The translations under genes were made by a program, and so were the position numbers. Below are positions 1 through 6,131 of a stretch of DNA of 7,584 nucleotides, piece by piece. Positions within the stretch are counted from its first letter, which is position 1, and every line of letters starts with the position of its first letter. The notes under the pieces are model-generated. The model did no database searches, was not told the DNA's origin, and was given only the letters and a program-made list of their open reading frames with translations. Source of the stretch: Flavobacteriaceae bacterium (GTDB lineage Bacteria > Bacteroidota > Bacteroidia > Flavobacteriales > Flavobacteriaceae); assembly GCA_016763715.1 (NCBI GenBank), contig JAESTG010000155.1, forward strand, positions 1-7,584. The letters run 5' to 3'.

Positions 1-499
1 CAAAGATAGATACATCGAACACTTTGTCGAGGTTGATAACGCCCTCCAAAATCTCCTTACTTATTTCTTGAAAGCTTTTTGGTGTTTTCTCACTGCTGAT
101 ATTGGCTGAGGTTGAAACAATGGGTTTTTTAAGTTTTCGAATCAATTGCTCGCAAAATTCGTGTGAAACAACTCTTACAGCAAGGGTGTTATCTTCTGCA
201 ATTAGATTTTTGGCGATACCTTGAGGGTTATCGTATATAATTGTTGTCGGTTTTGTTGGGTTTTCTAGGAATTTAATGGCCGATTGCGGTACACTGTTTA
301 CTATTTTTTCTAACATAACAAGCGAAGAAACCAAACAGATAAGTGCTTTACTTTCATGTCTTTTTTTGAGTTGAAACATCTTTTGAACTGCATTTTCATT
401 AGTTGCATCACAGCCAATACCCCAAACGGTATCGGTAGGGTAAAGTATGAGTCCTCCCTTTTGTAGAGTGACTAGCGCTTGTTCAATTTCTTGTTGCAT
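1..499 (-). CDS. tsaC: L-threonylcarbamoyladenylate synthase (TsaC/YrdC/Sua5 family), 3' end missing
   Basis: This enzyme makes threonylcarbamoyl-AMP from threonine, bicarbonate and ATP, the first step of t6A37 modification of ANN-decoding tRNAs in the cytoplasm. The visible 166 residues are the N-terminal part of a YrdC domain. Signature segments are YPTDTVWGIGCDA at about residues 20-32, LKKR...K at 44-51, KPTTIIY at 83-89, the VRV strand at 108-110 and the STSAN substrate-binding motif at 129-133. The start is ATG, giving MQQEIEQAL, a normal family N-terminus. The short TsaC form is roughly 190-210 residues, so a few dozen residues probably lie beyond the left edge; a longer Sua5-type C-terminal domain cannot be excluded. 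It starts 14 bases after the stop of the glycerophosphotransferase-like gene, with no promoter-like box in the gap, so it is probably co-transcribed with the glycan genes although its function is unrelated. Confidence 0.93.
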   Translation of the reverse strand, partial: MQQEIEQALVTLQKGGLILYPTDTVWGIGCDATNENAVQKMFQLKKRHESKALICLVSSLVMLEKIVNSVPQSAIKFLENPTKPTTIIYDNPQGIAKNLIAEDNTLAVRVVSHEFCEQLIRKLKKPIVSTSANISSEKTPKSFQEISKEILEGVINLDKVFDVSIF

Positions 500-513
500 T
501 TCGATAAGTAGAA

Positions 514-1554
514 TTAGAGATGATCCCTAAACCTTTTATGGATTCTATATTTTCGGTATGGTGAAAGCCTTCTCTTTTTTGGCACCCCATTTTTATCTAT
601 AAATTGTTCGATAGCGGTAATCACTCTTTCTGAAGAATTACCGTCAGTATAAGGGTGATAGTTACTTATGATAAACTCACGCTGCGATTTGTAATTGTCT
701 TCGTTAAAAGTTGTTTCTATGCTTTTAGCGAGTAATGTTGGGTCTACTATATCTTCCCAATATTTATTTTCGGCAATATTTTGATAGGTAATTACTGGTT
801 TATTCAGCAATAAAAATTCATAGACCACCGAAGACGTATCACTAATCATAAGATCTGCCAGAATTAAAAACTTACTGATGTTTTTCTCTTCTTCATAAAT
901 TACATTATCGTGTTCTGATGCAATTTTTCGATATGCTTCTATAAGTTCAGGGTCCATTAGGGCGTGGAACTTAAATAGAATCAAGTATTCCTCGTTGTTT
1001 GCCAATGATATAATTTCTTCTTTTAGAAATTCAGCACTAGTAAGGTAAGGTGTGAAAGTTGGTGCGTAGAGGAGGATTTTTTTCGCTTGGTGCTTTTCTA
1101 GCAATTCTTTTTTTTCTTCGGAATAAAGACGTTGTTCCAAATACATTTTATCCAACTTAGACCAACCCGTCTCCATTACTTCAAAATTGCGATGTTGCCG
1201 TTTTAATTCGTTGAATTTATCTGTAAAATACGGTCCCTGCGTTAAATATAAATCGAAGTAATGACGAATTCTAAAATGTGTTCTTTTCTCACCTGCAAGC
1301 CCATGAAATATTTGGACTTTCACTCCTCTTAAATAGTGAGGAACTTCATTACCAGGCACAATAATTACATCACTTGAGTATTTCTTTAAAGCCCGAAGCG
1401 AGTTCGTGTAAGCATCATTTTTATATGGAAAACCTTTGTTTAAATCTTCCTTCAGAAACCACATTACCTCATAACCTTTCTCAAGAATCACTGTGCGAAT
1501 GGGGTCAATGATTCCGAAGGCATATGAATTCTGACAAAAAAAGAGAAACTTCAT
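514..1554 (-). CDS. CDP-glycerol glycerophosphotransferase-family protein (TagB/TagF-like)
   Basis: This is a 346-residue protein of the family that transfers a polyol phosphate such as glycerol phosphate from a CDP-linked donor to a glycan or lipid-linked acceptor at the cytoplasmic membrane. Family marks are the IFHGLAGEKRTHF segment at about 82-94 with its conserved His84-Gly85, TGWSKLD at 129-135, LLYAPTF at 161-167, the FKFH histidine at 197, and SDTSSVVYEFLLLNKPVI at 238-255, the typical C-terminal donor-binding block. It is close to the minimal catalytic-domain length, much shorter than two-domain TagF. The last 21 residues (326-346) carry ten Lys/Arg, which could hold the enzyme on the acidic membrane face. 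There is no signal peptide or membrane helix. The start is ATG, only 3 bases after the stop of the nucleotidyltransferase gene, so translation is probably coupled. The family is classic for teichoic acids but also occurs in Gram-negative capsule and LPS loci. The transferred group here is not known. Confidence 0.85.
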   Translation of the reverse strand: MKFLFFCQNSYAFGIIDPIRTVILEKGYEVMWFLKEDLNKGFPYKNDAYTNSLRALKKYSSDVIIVPGNEVPHYLRGVKVQIFHGLAGEKRTHFRIRHYFDLYLTQGPYFTDKFNELKRQHRNFEVMETGWSKLDKMYLEQRLYSEEKKELLEKHQAKKILLYAPTFTPYLTSAEFLKEEIISLANNEEYLILFKFHALMDPELIEAYRKIASEHDNVIYEEEKNISKFLILADLMISDTSSVVYEFLLLNKPVITYQNIAENKYWEDIVDPTLLAKSIETTFNEDNYKSQREFIISNYHPYTDGNSSERVITAIEQFIDKNGVPKKRRLSPYRKYRIHKRFRDHL

Positions 1555-1557
1555 TGT

Positions 1558-2238
1558 TTAGATAAGTTGATTTGCGTTCTCAAGATCCTCTTGAAAGTCA
1601 ATCTCCACACAATTGAATTGTGAAATATCAATGGCATTTACCTTTATTCCATCATTTTTAATTGCCAACTCTATGCCTCTTTCGAAGTAATCGTTGGCAT
1701 CGCATTCCTCTAACCTGTTGATAAGACTGGGTAAGTCGTTGTTCGAAATAAAGTTGATGCCAAGGGCTTCTCCCAACCCGTTTTTCACTTCTTTGGAAAG
1801 CTCATGAATAAAACCATTTTTCAACGTGTATTTTACTTCTTCTTCGGCCACACGTTCTTTATTAACGGCTACAAACGATATGTTTTTGTCAATATGAGGT
1901 GCTAAATAATCAAGAATTTCCTCATCAAAAACAACGTCTCCATTCAACCAAAGGACTGATTCGTTTTTACACTTTACAAGTGCTTTTAAAAGGCTTTTCG
2001 AAGTGTTGGTTCTATCAAAAAAAGGATTGTAGATATAGTTTACATCTGGAAAACGTTCCATGATTAAGTTTTTTTTAAAACCTACGACCGTACTTATATC
2101 ATTGATATCAAAAGCATTTGACAGGTTTTCAATCTGTATTTGCATAATGCTTTTACCATTTTTTAAAGTTGTTAATGGTTTCGGAAAAGGATTTCCAAGC
2201 CTCGATCCGATGCCTGCGGCAAGTATAATTATTCTCAA
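1558..2238 (-). CDS. LicC-like nucleotidyltransferase (NTP-transferase fold, probable cytidylyltransferase)
   Basis: This 226-residue protein is a sugar-nucleotide-type nucleotidyltransferase. It has the NTP-binding loop LAAGIGSRLG (6-15), then PKPLTTL (19-25), YNPFFDRTNTSKSLLKAL (about 70-87) typical of the phosphocholine-cytidylyltransferase branch, the metal-binding Asp101 in LWLNGDVVFDEEIL (96-109), GEALGI (156-161) and a C-terminal VEIDFQEDL (211-219). Such enzymes join CTP (or another NTP) to phosphocholine, a sugar phosphate, phosphoglutamine or a polyol phosphate; motifs alone do not fix the substrate. The start is TTG: the frame is open upstream but has no ATG or GTG near, and TTG places the conserved RIIILAAG strand right at the N-terminus. 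Next to the glycerophosphotransferase-like gene (3-base gap), it probably makes that enzyme's donor. It is not the HxGH-type TagD glycerol-3-phosphate cytidylyltransferase. The product class is well supported; the substrate is inferred. Confidence 0.88.
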   Translation of the reverse strand: MRIIILAAGIGSRLGNPFPKPLTTLKNGKSIMQIQIENLSNAFDINDISTVVGFKKNLIMERFPDVNYIYNPFFDRTNTSKSLLKALVKCKNESVLWLNGDVVFDEEILDYLAPHIDKNISFVAVNKERVAEEEVKYTLKNGFIHELSKEVKNGLGEALGINFISNNDLPSLINRLEECDANDYFERGIELAIKNDGIKVNAIDISQFNCVEIDFQEDLENANQLI

Positions 2239-2263
2239 GTATAAAGCGGTGTTTTGATGTGAT

Positions 2264-2272
2264 GCAAAGGTA
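2264..2272 (-). promoter_or_regulatory. Candidate Bacteroidota -7 box before the nucleotidyltransferase gene
   Basis: The minus strand reads TACCTTTGC, a full match to the Bacteroidota -7 consensus TAnnTTTG, inside the 51-base gap after the GT4 gene and about 25 bases before the TTG start. No TTG-type -33 element is seen at the usual distance, which lowers confidence. If real, it would allow the nucleotidyltransferase, glycerophosphotransferase and tsaC genes to be transcribed separately from the upstream glycosyltransferase genes. Confidence 0.35.
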
Positions 2273-2289
2273 AGTTTTTTATGAGGAAG

Positions 2290-3357
2290 TTATGTGAGTA
2301 GACTGCGATACACTTCCAGATATTGTTTTGCAGTACTGTTCCAACTAAAACTTTGTGCACGTTCGATATACCATTGATTGTAAAATTCAAATTTTGAATG
2401 ATACTCTTCTAGTCCGTCTATTAGCACTTTTGCCATATATTTTGGGTCGTAGTGATCCCAATAAAAGCTATGTTCTCCTCCAATTTCGGGTAGGGAAGTA
2501 TTGTTTGAAATAAAAACAGGTTTCCCAAATCGCATGGCCTCTATGGGAGGAATACCAAACCCTTCACGCAACGATGGAAATACAAATGCTTCGCAATTTT
2601 GCAGGTAGTATTGTTTATCCAAATCATCTATTTTCCCAGGGATGAATACACGATCAGTCAACCCAAGCGCCTCCATTTTGTATCGAAGTTCGGCTGCATA
2701 AGTAGATGAGTTGCTTCCAGCTAAAACCAAATCGTATTCTGGCAAATGAAATAACATTTCTACTAAACTTAAAAAGTTCTTCCGCGGACTGAAATCACCT
2801 ATAGAGAATAGGTAAGATCTCACTGGTTTTATTTTTGGTTTATAACCTTCGGGAACGTTGATATCGGTGATTGTGTTGCCATTGTGAATCACATATTGCG
2901 GTACATTGGGTACGTCAAAATGGGCATTAGTGTCTTTTTTCGCAAACTCACTGATGTAAACAATAGCAGAAACTCGTTTTAGTTTTGCTCGAAATTTATC
3001 CTTTAATTTTTCTTGAATTCCGAGAGATCCTTCTGTCACAAAATGGATATCATGCACAGTGAGAATATAAGGTGTCTCAAAGAAGGGTTCTATCTTGATG
3101 TTTTGATTGAGACAATGCCAGAGGTTGTATTTTTTCTTTATTCTGAAGGGTTTGTGTCTTGTGATAGACTTATATCTATTGTAAGTAAAAACGTCTCCGA
3201 ATTCCTCTTTCCAAATCCCAGTTTTTTTTACATTAAGAATGATATTAAAATCTCCAAGATCTTCTTGTGAAATTGCCTTAATTAGATGATAATTAAATTG
3301 ACCAAAGCCCGAAAACTTGTTTTTTAAATTGTGAGATTCTAGAAAAATCTGTTTCAT
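2290..3357 (-). CDS. Glycosyltransferase family 4 (GT-B fold)
   Basis: This 355-residue retaining GT4 enzyme would transfer a sugar from a nucleotide-sugar donor to a growing surface glycan in the cytoplasm. The N-terminal acceptor half has a glycine-rich loop SGFGQFNYHL (16-25), LWHCLNQN (79-86) and TVHDIHF (100-106), then YISEFAKKD (134-142) and VIHNGN (156-161). The C-terminal donor half begins with LFSIGDFSPRKNF (183-195), has LAGS at 212-215, and ends with the diagnostic EX7E motif, Glu265 to Glu273 in EGFGIPPIE, then FGKPVF and SLPEIGG. Length is normal and it looks intact. The ATG start overlaps the stop of the transporter gene by 4 bases (ATGA), a sign of translational coupling. The layout resembles mannosyl- or rhamnosyltransferases of O-antigen clusters, but donor and acceptor cannot be read from the sequence. 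Confidence 0.92.
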   Translation of the reverse strand: MKQIFLESHNLKNKFSGFGQFNYHLIKAISQEDLGDFNIILNVKKTGIWKEEFGDVFTYNRYKSITRHKPFRIKKKYNLWHCLNQNIKIEPFFETPYILTVHDIHFVTEGSLGIQEKLKDKFRAKLKRVSAIVYISEFAKKDTNAHFDVPNVPQYVIHNGNTITDINVPEGYKPKIKPVRSYLFSIGDFSPRKNFLSLVEMLFHLPEYDLVLAGSNSSTYAAELRYKMEALGLTDRVFIPGKIDDLDKQYYLQNCEAFVFPSLREGFGIPPIEAMRFGKPVFISNNTSLPEIGGEHSFYWDHYDPKYMAKVLIDGLEEYHSKFEFYNQWYIERAQSFSWNSTAKQYLEVYRSLLT

Positions 3358-4583
3358 AGTGTGGGTTTCTTTTTAAGAAAAATGAAACCTAAAACAATTA
3401 CAGCGATACCAGCAGTTACAAGTAGGGAACTAGAGAGTTTCAAGAGAAAATTAGAGTCTAAAGTGTCGAAGGAATGTTCAATCAATAAACTATTAAGTAA
3501 ATATAAAAAACTTGTTGGAAGAAAAGCAATGCTAAACACAATTGCCAAATACTTAGGTCTGGTATATTTAGTTAATAACGAATATATAGTTGGACTGATA
3601 AGAACTTCTGCGAGCCCTAATAAAAATACTGAAACAATAAATACTATAAGCCCAGGGGTTTGACCTCCCTCAGGCATAAGAAGGAGAACGGCAAAAGACA
3701 AACCTCCTGCAATACATCCCACACCTAATTTTATAAATCGGTTGAGACGCCAAAACCACCATATGACAGCCCCAGCAATTCCTAATAAAATAAAGGCATA
3801 GGAATTGAATGAATGCAATAACGAGACGGGGATGCTATCACCTAAAGTGTCTCTAAGGTCGCTCATAATTGTTAAAAAGAGACCTGAAGATCCTAGTTCA
3901 TATACCCACCAAAAGAAACTCGAAATGAAAATGGCTGCTAGTCCCATGAATACTCTTTTTTGCAAAGATATTTTTTTAGAATCATCAATGGAGTTTGGTG
4001 GATTATTCTTTGTGAAAAGCAAGATAACAACAGACAACAGCGCTAAAATACCAGCAGCGCTAAAACCGTATAGGAAATTTTTTTCTCCGAGAAATCCCAG
4101 AAATAACATACCCAAAAACGCACCTAGATTTATGGTTAAAGATAACAGGGTAAACCCACTGTCCATCTTTGCTTCATTTTTAAGCTGAAGTTTTCCAAAT
4201 TGAGAAAAAAGGTTGGGCGCGTAAAGTCCACTTCCTAATGAAATAAGACCAATGCCTATGTACAACATCAAAATAGAAGGAATACAGAAGACGAAGGCAC
4301 CTAATGCCTGAAGACCTACTCCTACAATGGAGGCTAAACGATTTCCGATAATTAAATCACCTAGTACACCTCCAAAAACCTTGGTGAGCAGCATAATCGA
4401 TACGAAGATTCCATATATAGAGTAAGCCTCTTCCCTAGACATTTGAAGGGTTTCTCCAATCATGTAAAGAACAAGCAACGATCGTAAACCATAATAAACA
4501 GTTCTTTCCAATATATTGGAAGCAAGAAAAAGTGTTGTAGATTTATAATAATTAGGAAGAATGGCCTTTATATTCATGTCCAT
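3354..4583 (-). CDS. Divergent POT/PTR2-type major facilitator transporter
   Basis: This inner-membrane protein of about 409 residues has some 12 hydrophobic helices and resembles proton-coupled oligopeptide transporters. Numbered from the start chosen here, the marks are NILERTVYYGLRSLLVLYM (23-41, the POT ER..YYG block), a GGVLGD loop (71-76), GSGLYAPN (117-124), SGFTLLSLTINLGAFLG (142-158), FFWWVYELGSSG (223-234, the helix-7 block) and EVLISPTIYSLLTKY (326-340). In the usual ExxER proton-coupling motif the first Glu is Asn here, and the protein is shorter than most POTs, so peptide uptake should not be assumed. The frame can be extended to a TTG at 4592, but ATG at 4583 is preferred and ATG at 4577 is also possible. 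It lies 10 bases after the GT2 stop and overlaps the GT4 start by 4 bases, so it belongs to the glycan operon. Substrate and direction of transport are unknown. Confidence 0.82.
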   Translation of the reverse strand: MDMNIKAILPNYYKSTTLFLASNILERTVYYGLRSLLVLYMIGETLQMSREEAYSIYGIFVSIMLLTKVFGGVLGDLIIGNRLASIVGVGLQALGAFVFCIPSILMLYIGIGLISLGSGLYAPNLFSQFGKLQLKNEAKMDSGFTLLSLTINLGAFLGMLFLGFLGEKNFLYGFSAAGILALLSVVILLFTKNNPPNSIDDSKKISLQKRVFMGLAAIFISSFFWWVYELGSSGLFLTIMSDLRDTLGDSIPVSLLHSFNSYAFILLGIAGAVIWWFWRLNRFIKLGVGCIAGGLSFAVLLLMPEGGQTPGLIVFIVSVFLLGLAEVLISPTIYSLLTKYTRPKYLAIVFSIAFLPTSFLYLLNSLLIEHSFDTLDSNFLLKLSSSLLVTAGIAVIVLGFIFLKKKPTL

Positions 4584-4593
4584 AACTTTCAAT

Positions 4594-5355
4594 TTAGTTG
4601 ATTCGTCGGTATAACAACCACAAATTTACATAGCGTTTAAAAACCGAAAAGGCATTAATATATGCCAAGATAAAACCTTCTTTGCCATCCAAAATACCCA
4701 AACGTAAAATATATTGGTGCCAAAAGCGATAACACGGTCGAAATAGGAAGTGAAACAAGTTAGGTTTTTTCTTTTTATCATAGAGCATACGCGCTCGCAA
4801 GGCGCTGTAACGATGTAGTTTACCTGTATAGTCATCAAAATTTTTATAGGTATGGTGTGGTAATCGTGCTTTTAATTTTCCAGTAGTTCCATTAGCATCA
4901 AGTGTTTCATGCACTAAGTTACCATTGTAGCGGCAATGATTTTTATTAAAAATACGGATAACCCAATCGGTTTGAAAACCACTGTATTTAATCCGTTTTC
5001 CCATAAAGTAAAACTCTCTCTTCACGAAATAGGCAATCGCTTTTGGTGTGATTAATGTTTTTAAAATTTCATCTGCCATGTCTTTGGTCACCTCTTCATC
5101 AGGGTCGAAGAAAACGACCCAATCGTTGGTAGCTTGGGAGATAGCAAAGTTTTTTTGTTCACTGAAGTTGTCAAATTTTCGTTCAACGACTTTTACCTTA
5201 TCATGTTGAGAAGCCAGAGATGTGGTTGCATCCGAACTATACGAGTCTACGATTATAATTTCATCGGCGAACCATAGACTTTTAATGAAGTCCTCGATAA
5301 CTTCAGCCTCATTGAGGGTAATGGCCAAAGCACTAATTTTTACAGAGTTCTCCAA
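4594..5355 (-). CDS. Family 2 glycosyltransferase, WaaE/KdtX-like (LPS core type)
   Basis: This is a 253-residue GT-A enzyme of the LPS-core beta-1,4-glucosyltransferase-like group. It starts with ISALAITLNEAEVIE (7-21), followed by ADEIIIVDSYSSD (30-42), FDNFSEQKNFAI (61-72), the metal-binding DPDEE (84-88; usually DADER), YNGNLVHE (143-150) with a likely catalytic Glu, and the basic aromatic C-terminal region LFRPCYRFW...YILRLGILDGKEGF, which probably contacts the membrane. There is no signal peptide. The start is TTG: the frame closes upstream at a TAA and the first in-frame Met is residue 93, beyond the catalytic core, so TTG at 5355 is the best choice, with TTG at codon 10 as a poorer alternative. 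It is the first gene of the minus-strand operon and is divergent from the deacetylase gene. It is clearly paralogous to the glycosyltransferase at 6132-6869. The likely role is adding a hexose to inner core or a lipid-linked glycan; the sugar is unknown. Confidence 0.9.
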   Translation of the reverse strand: MENSVKISALAITLNEAEVIEDFIKSLWFADEIIIVDSYSSDATTSLASQHDKVKVVERKFDNFSEQKNFAISQATNDWVVFFDPDEEVTKDMADEILKTLITPKAIAYFVKREFYFMGKRIKYSGFQTDWVIRIFNKNHCRYNGNLVHETLDANGTTGKLKARLPHHTYKNFDDYTGKLHRYSALRARMLYDKKKKPNLFHFLFRPCYRFWHQYILRLGILDGKEGFILAYINAFSVFKRYVNLWLLYRRIN

Positions 5356-5358
5356 GAG

Positions 5359-5391
5359 TTGTGATTAGTTTGTGTAAAAGTAATAATTTTA
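5359..5391 (+). promoter_or_regulatory. Candidate promoter of the deacetylase gene
   Basis: In the 60-base divergent spacer the plus strand has TTG at 5359-5361, then 22 bases, then TAATTTTA at 5384-5391. This fits the flavobacterial pattern TTG-N17-23-TAnnTTTG except for the last G. Transcription would begin about 20 bases before the GTG start. The opposite strand carries a similar imperfect box, TACTTTTA at 5382-5375, which could serve the minus-strand operon but lacks a well-placed upstream TTG. Confidence 0.3.
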
Positions 5392-5393
5392 CA
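5373..5393. repeat. Inverted repeat in the divergent spacer
   Basis: TGTAAAA (5373-5379) and TTTTACA (5387-5393) are perfect 7-base inverted arms around a 7-base spacer. The repeat covers the -7-like boxes of both strands, so it could be an operator for a dimeric regulator or simply two mirrored promoter boxes. AT-rich sequence makes chance occurrence possible. Confidence 0.35.
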
Positions 5394-5415
5394 AGAATTA
5401 ATTCTGAAAAGCACT

Positions 5416-6120
5416 GTGTCAAAACTACCTATTTTAATGTACCACAAAGTATCCACTACCGATAGCCAAGGATTGACTATTGCTTCTGAACGTTTGGAAG
5501 CACAGTTTCGGTTTTTATCTGAAAACAATTATCGTAGTTACCATTTTTCGGAATTGACAGCGCTCAGGAAACTTCCGCAGAAAAAGAATGTAGTAATCAC
5601 GTTTGACGATGGCTATGTAAATCAGTTGGAGTTTGCGGTGCCTTTGCTCGAGAAATACAATCTAAAAGCTACTTTTTTCATTCCACTTAAATACGTTGGA
5701 GCAGAGGATCAATGGAATGAAAATACATCTGCCATTATGGATGCCGAAACGCTTCGGTCGTTGAATCCAATGACCATAGAGTTGGCTTACCATAGTTATG
5801 AACATGAAAAGTACAATCACTTAAGTCCAGGTGAAATAGAAGTCGATACCTTAAAAGCATTTGAGGCTGCTTCAGAAATGGCACTTCCAATGGCACCTTT
5901 CTTAGCGTACCCTTTCGGAAAGTTTCCACGTAAAAACCCTGAGAAAGCACAGTTTTTTCAGCAATTAGAAAAACACCAATTTGTATATGGATTGCGCATA
6001 GGAAATAGATTGAACGCATTTCCATTTACAGACCCATTTGAGCTACAGCGGATTGATGTAAAGGGGCAGTGGAAGTTGAAAAAATTCAGAAGAAAATTAA
6101 AATACGGAAATTTAATTTAG
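5416..6120 (+). CDS. Polysaccharide deacetylase family protein (NodB homology domain, CE4), cytoplasmic
   Basis: This 234-residue metal-dependent deacetylase of the NodB/CE4 type would remove N- or O-acetyl groups from a sugar. Motif 1 is TFDDGY (62-67), with the catalytic-base and metal Asp pair 64-65. Motif 2 is HSYEH (His126 and His130), the metal-binding H(S/T)xxH. Motif 3 is YPFGK (165-169). The ILMYHKV segment (6-12) at the N-terminus is typical of the family. There is no signal peptide or membrane anchor and the domain begins at once, so it should act in the cytoplasm on a nucleotide-, lipid- or core-linked sugar rather than on exported polymer. The start is GTG; the next Met is inside the conserved MYH segment. 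The gene is divergent from the GT2 operon and convergent with the second GT2 gene, 11 bases away, placing it antiparallel between two paralogous glycosyltransferases. Its substrate is probably a sugar added by one of them. Confidence 0.9.
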   Translation: MSKLPILMYHKVSTTDSQGLTIASERLEAQFRFLSENNYRSYHFSELTALRKLPQKKNVVITFDDGYVNQLEFAVPLLEKYNLKATFFIPLKYVGAEDQWNENTSAIMDAETLRSLNPMTIELAYHSYEHEKYNHLSPGEIEVDTLKAFEAASEMALPMAPFLAYPFGKFPRKNPEKAQFFQQLEKHQFVYGLRIGNRLNAFPFTDPFELQRIDVKGQWKLKKFRRKLKYGNLI

Positions 6121-6131
6121 CCCATAATTAT

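Noticed and set aside
2060..2257. Plus-strand open frame opposite the start of the nucleotidyltransferase
   Set aside because: It overlaps the conserved NTP-binding region of the real gene on the other strand and encodes a low-complexity hydrophobic peptide.
3361..4188. Plus-strand open frames opposite the transporter gene
   Set aside because: They show no recognisable domain and lie wholly antisense to a well-supported membrane protein gene; they are shadows.
4584..4592. TTG at 4592 as start of the POT-like transporter
   Set aside because: Two ATG codons lie 9 and 15 bases downstream in frame, and the conserved region begins well after them, so the extension adds only three residues with no support.
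5735..6025. Minus-strand open frame opposite the deacetylase
   Set aside because: It is antisense to clear CE4 motifs and has no domain or promoter support.
6094..6118. Inverted repeat AAATTAAA / TTTAATTT at the end of the deacetylase gene as a terminator
   Set aside because: The stem is 8 bases of A/T only, lies mostly inside the coding sequence, and has no GC pairs or clear T tract; likely a by-product of AT-rich codons.
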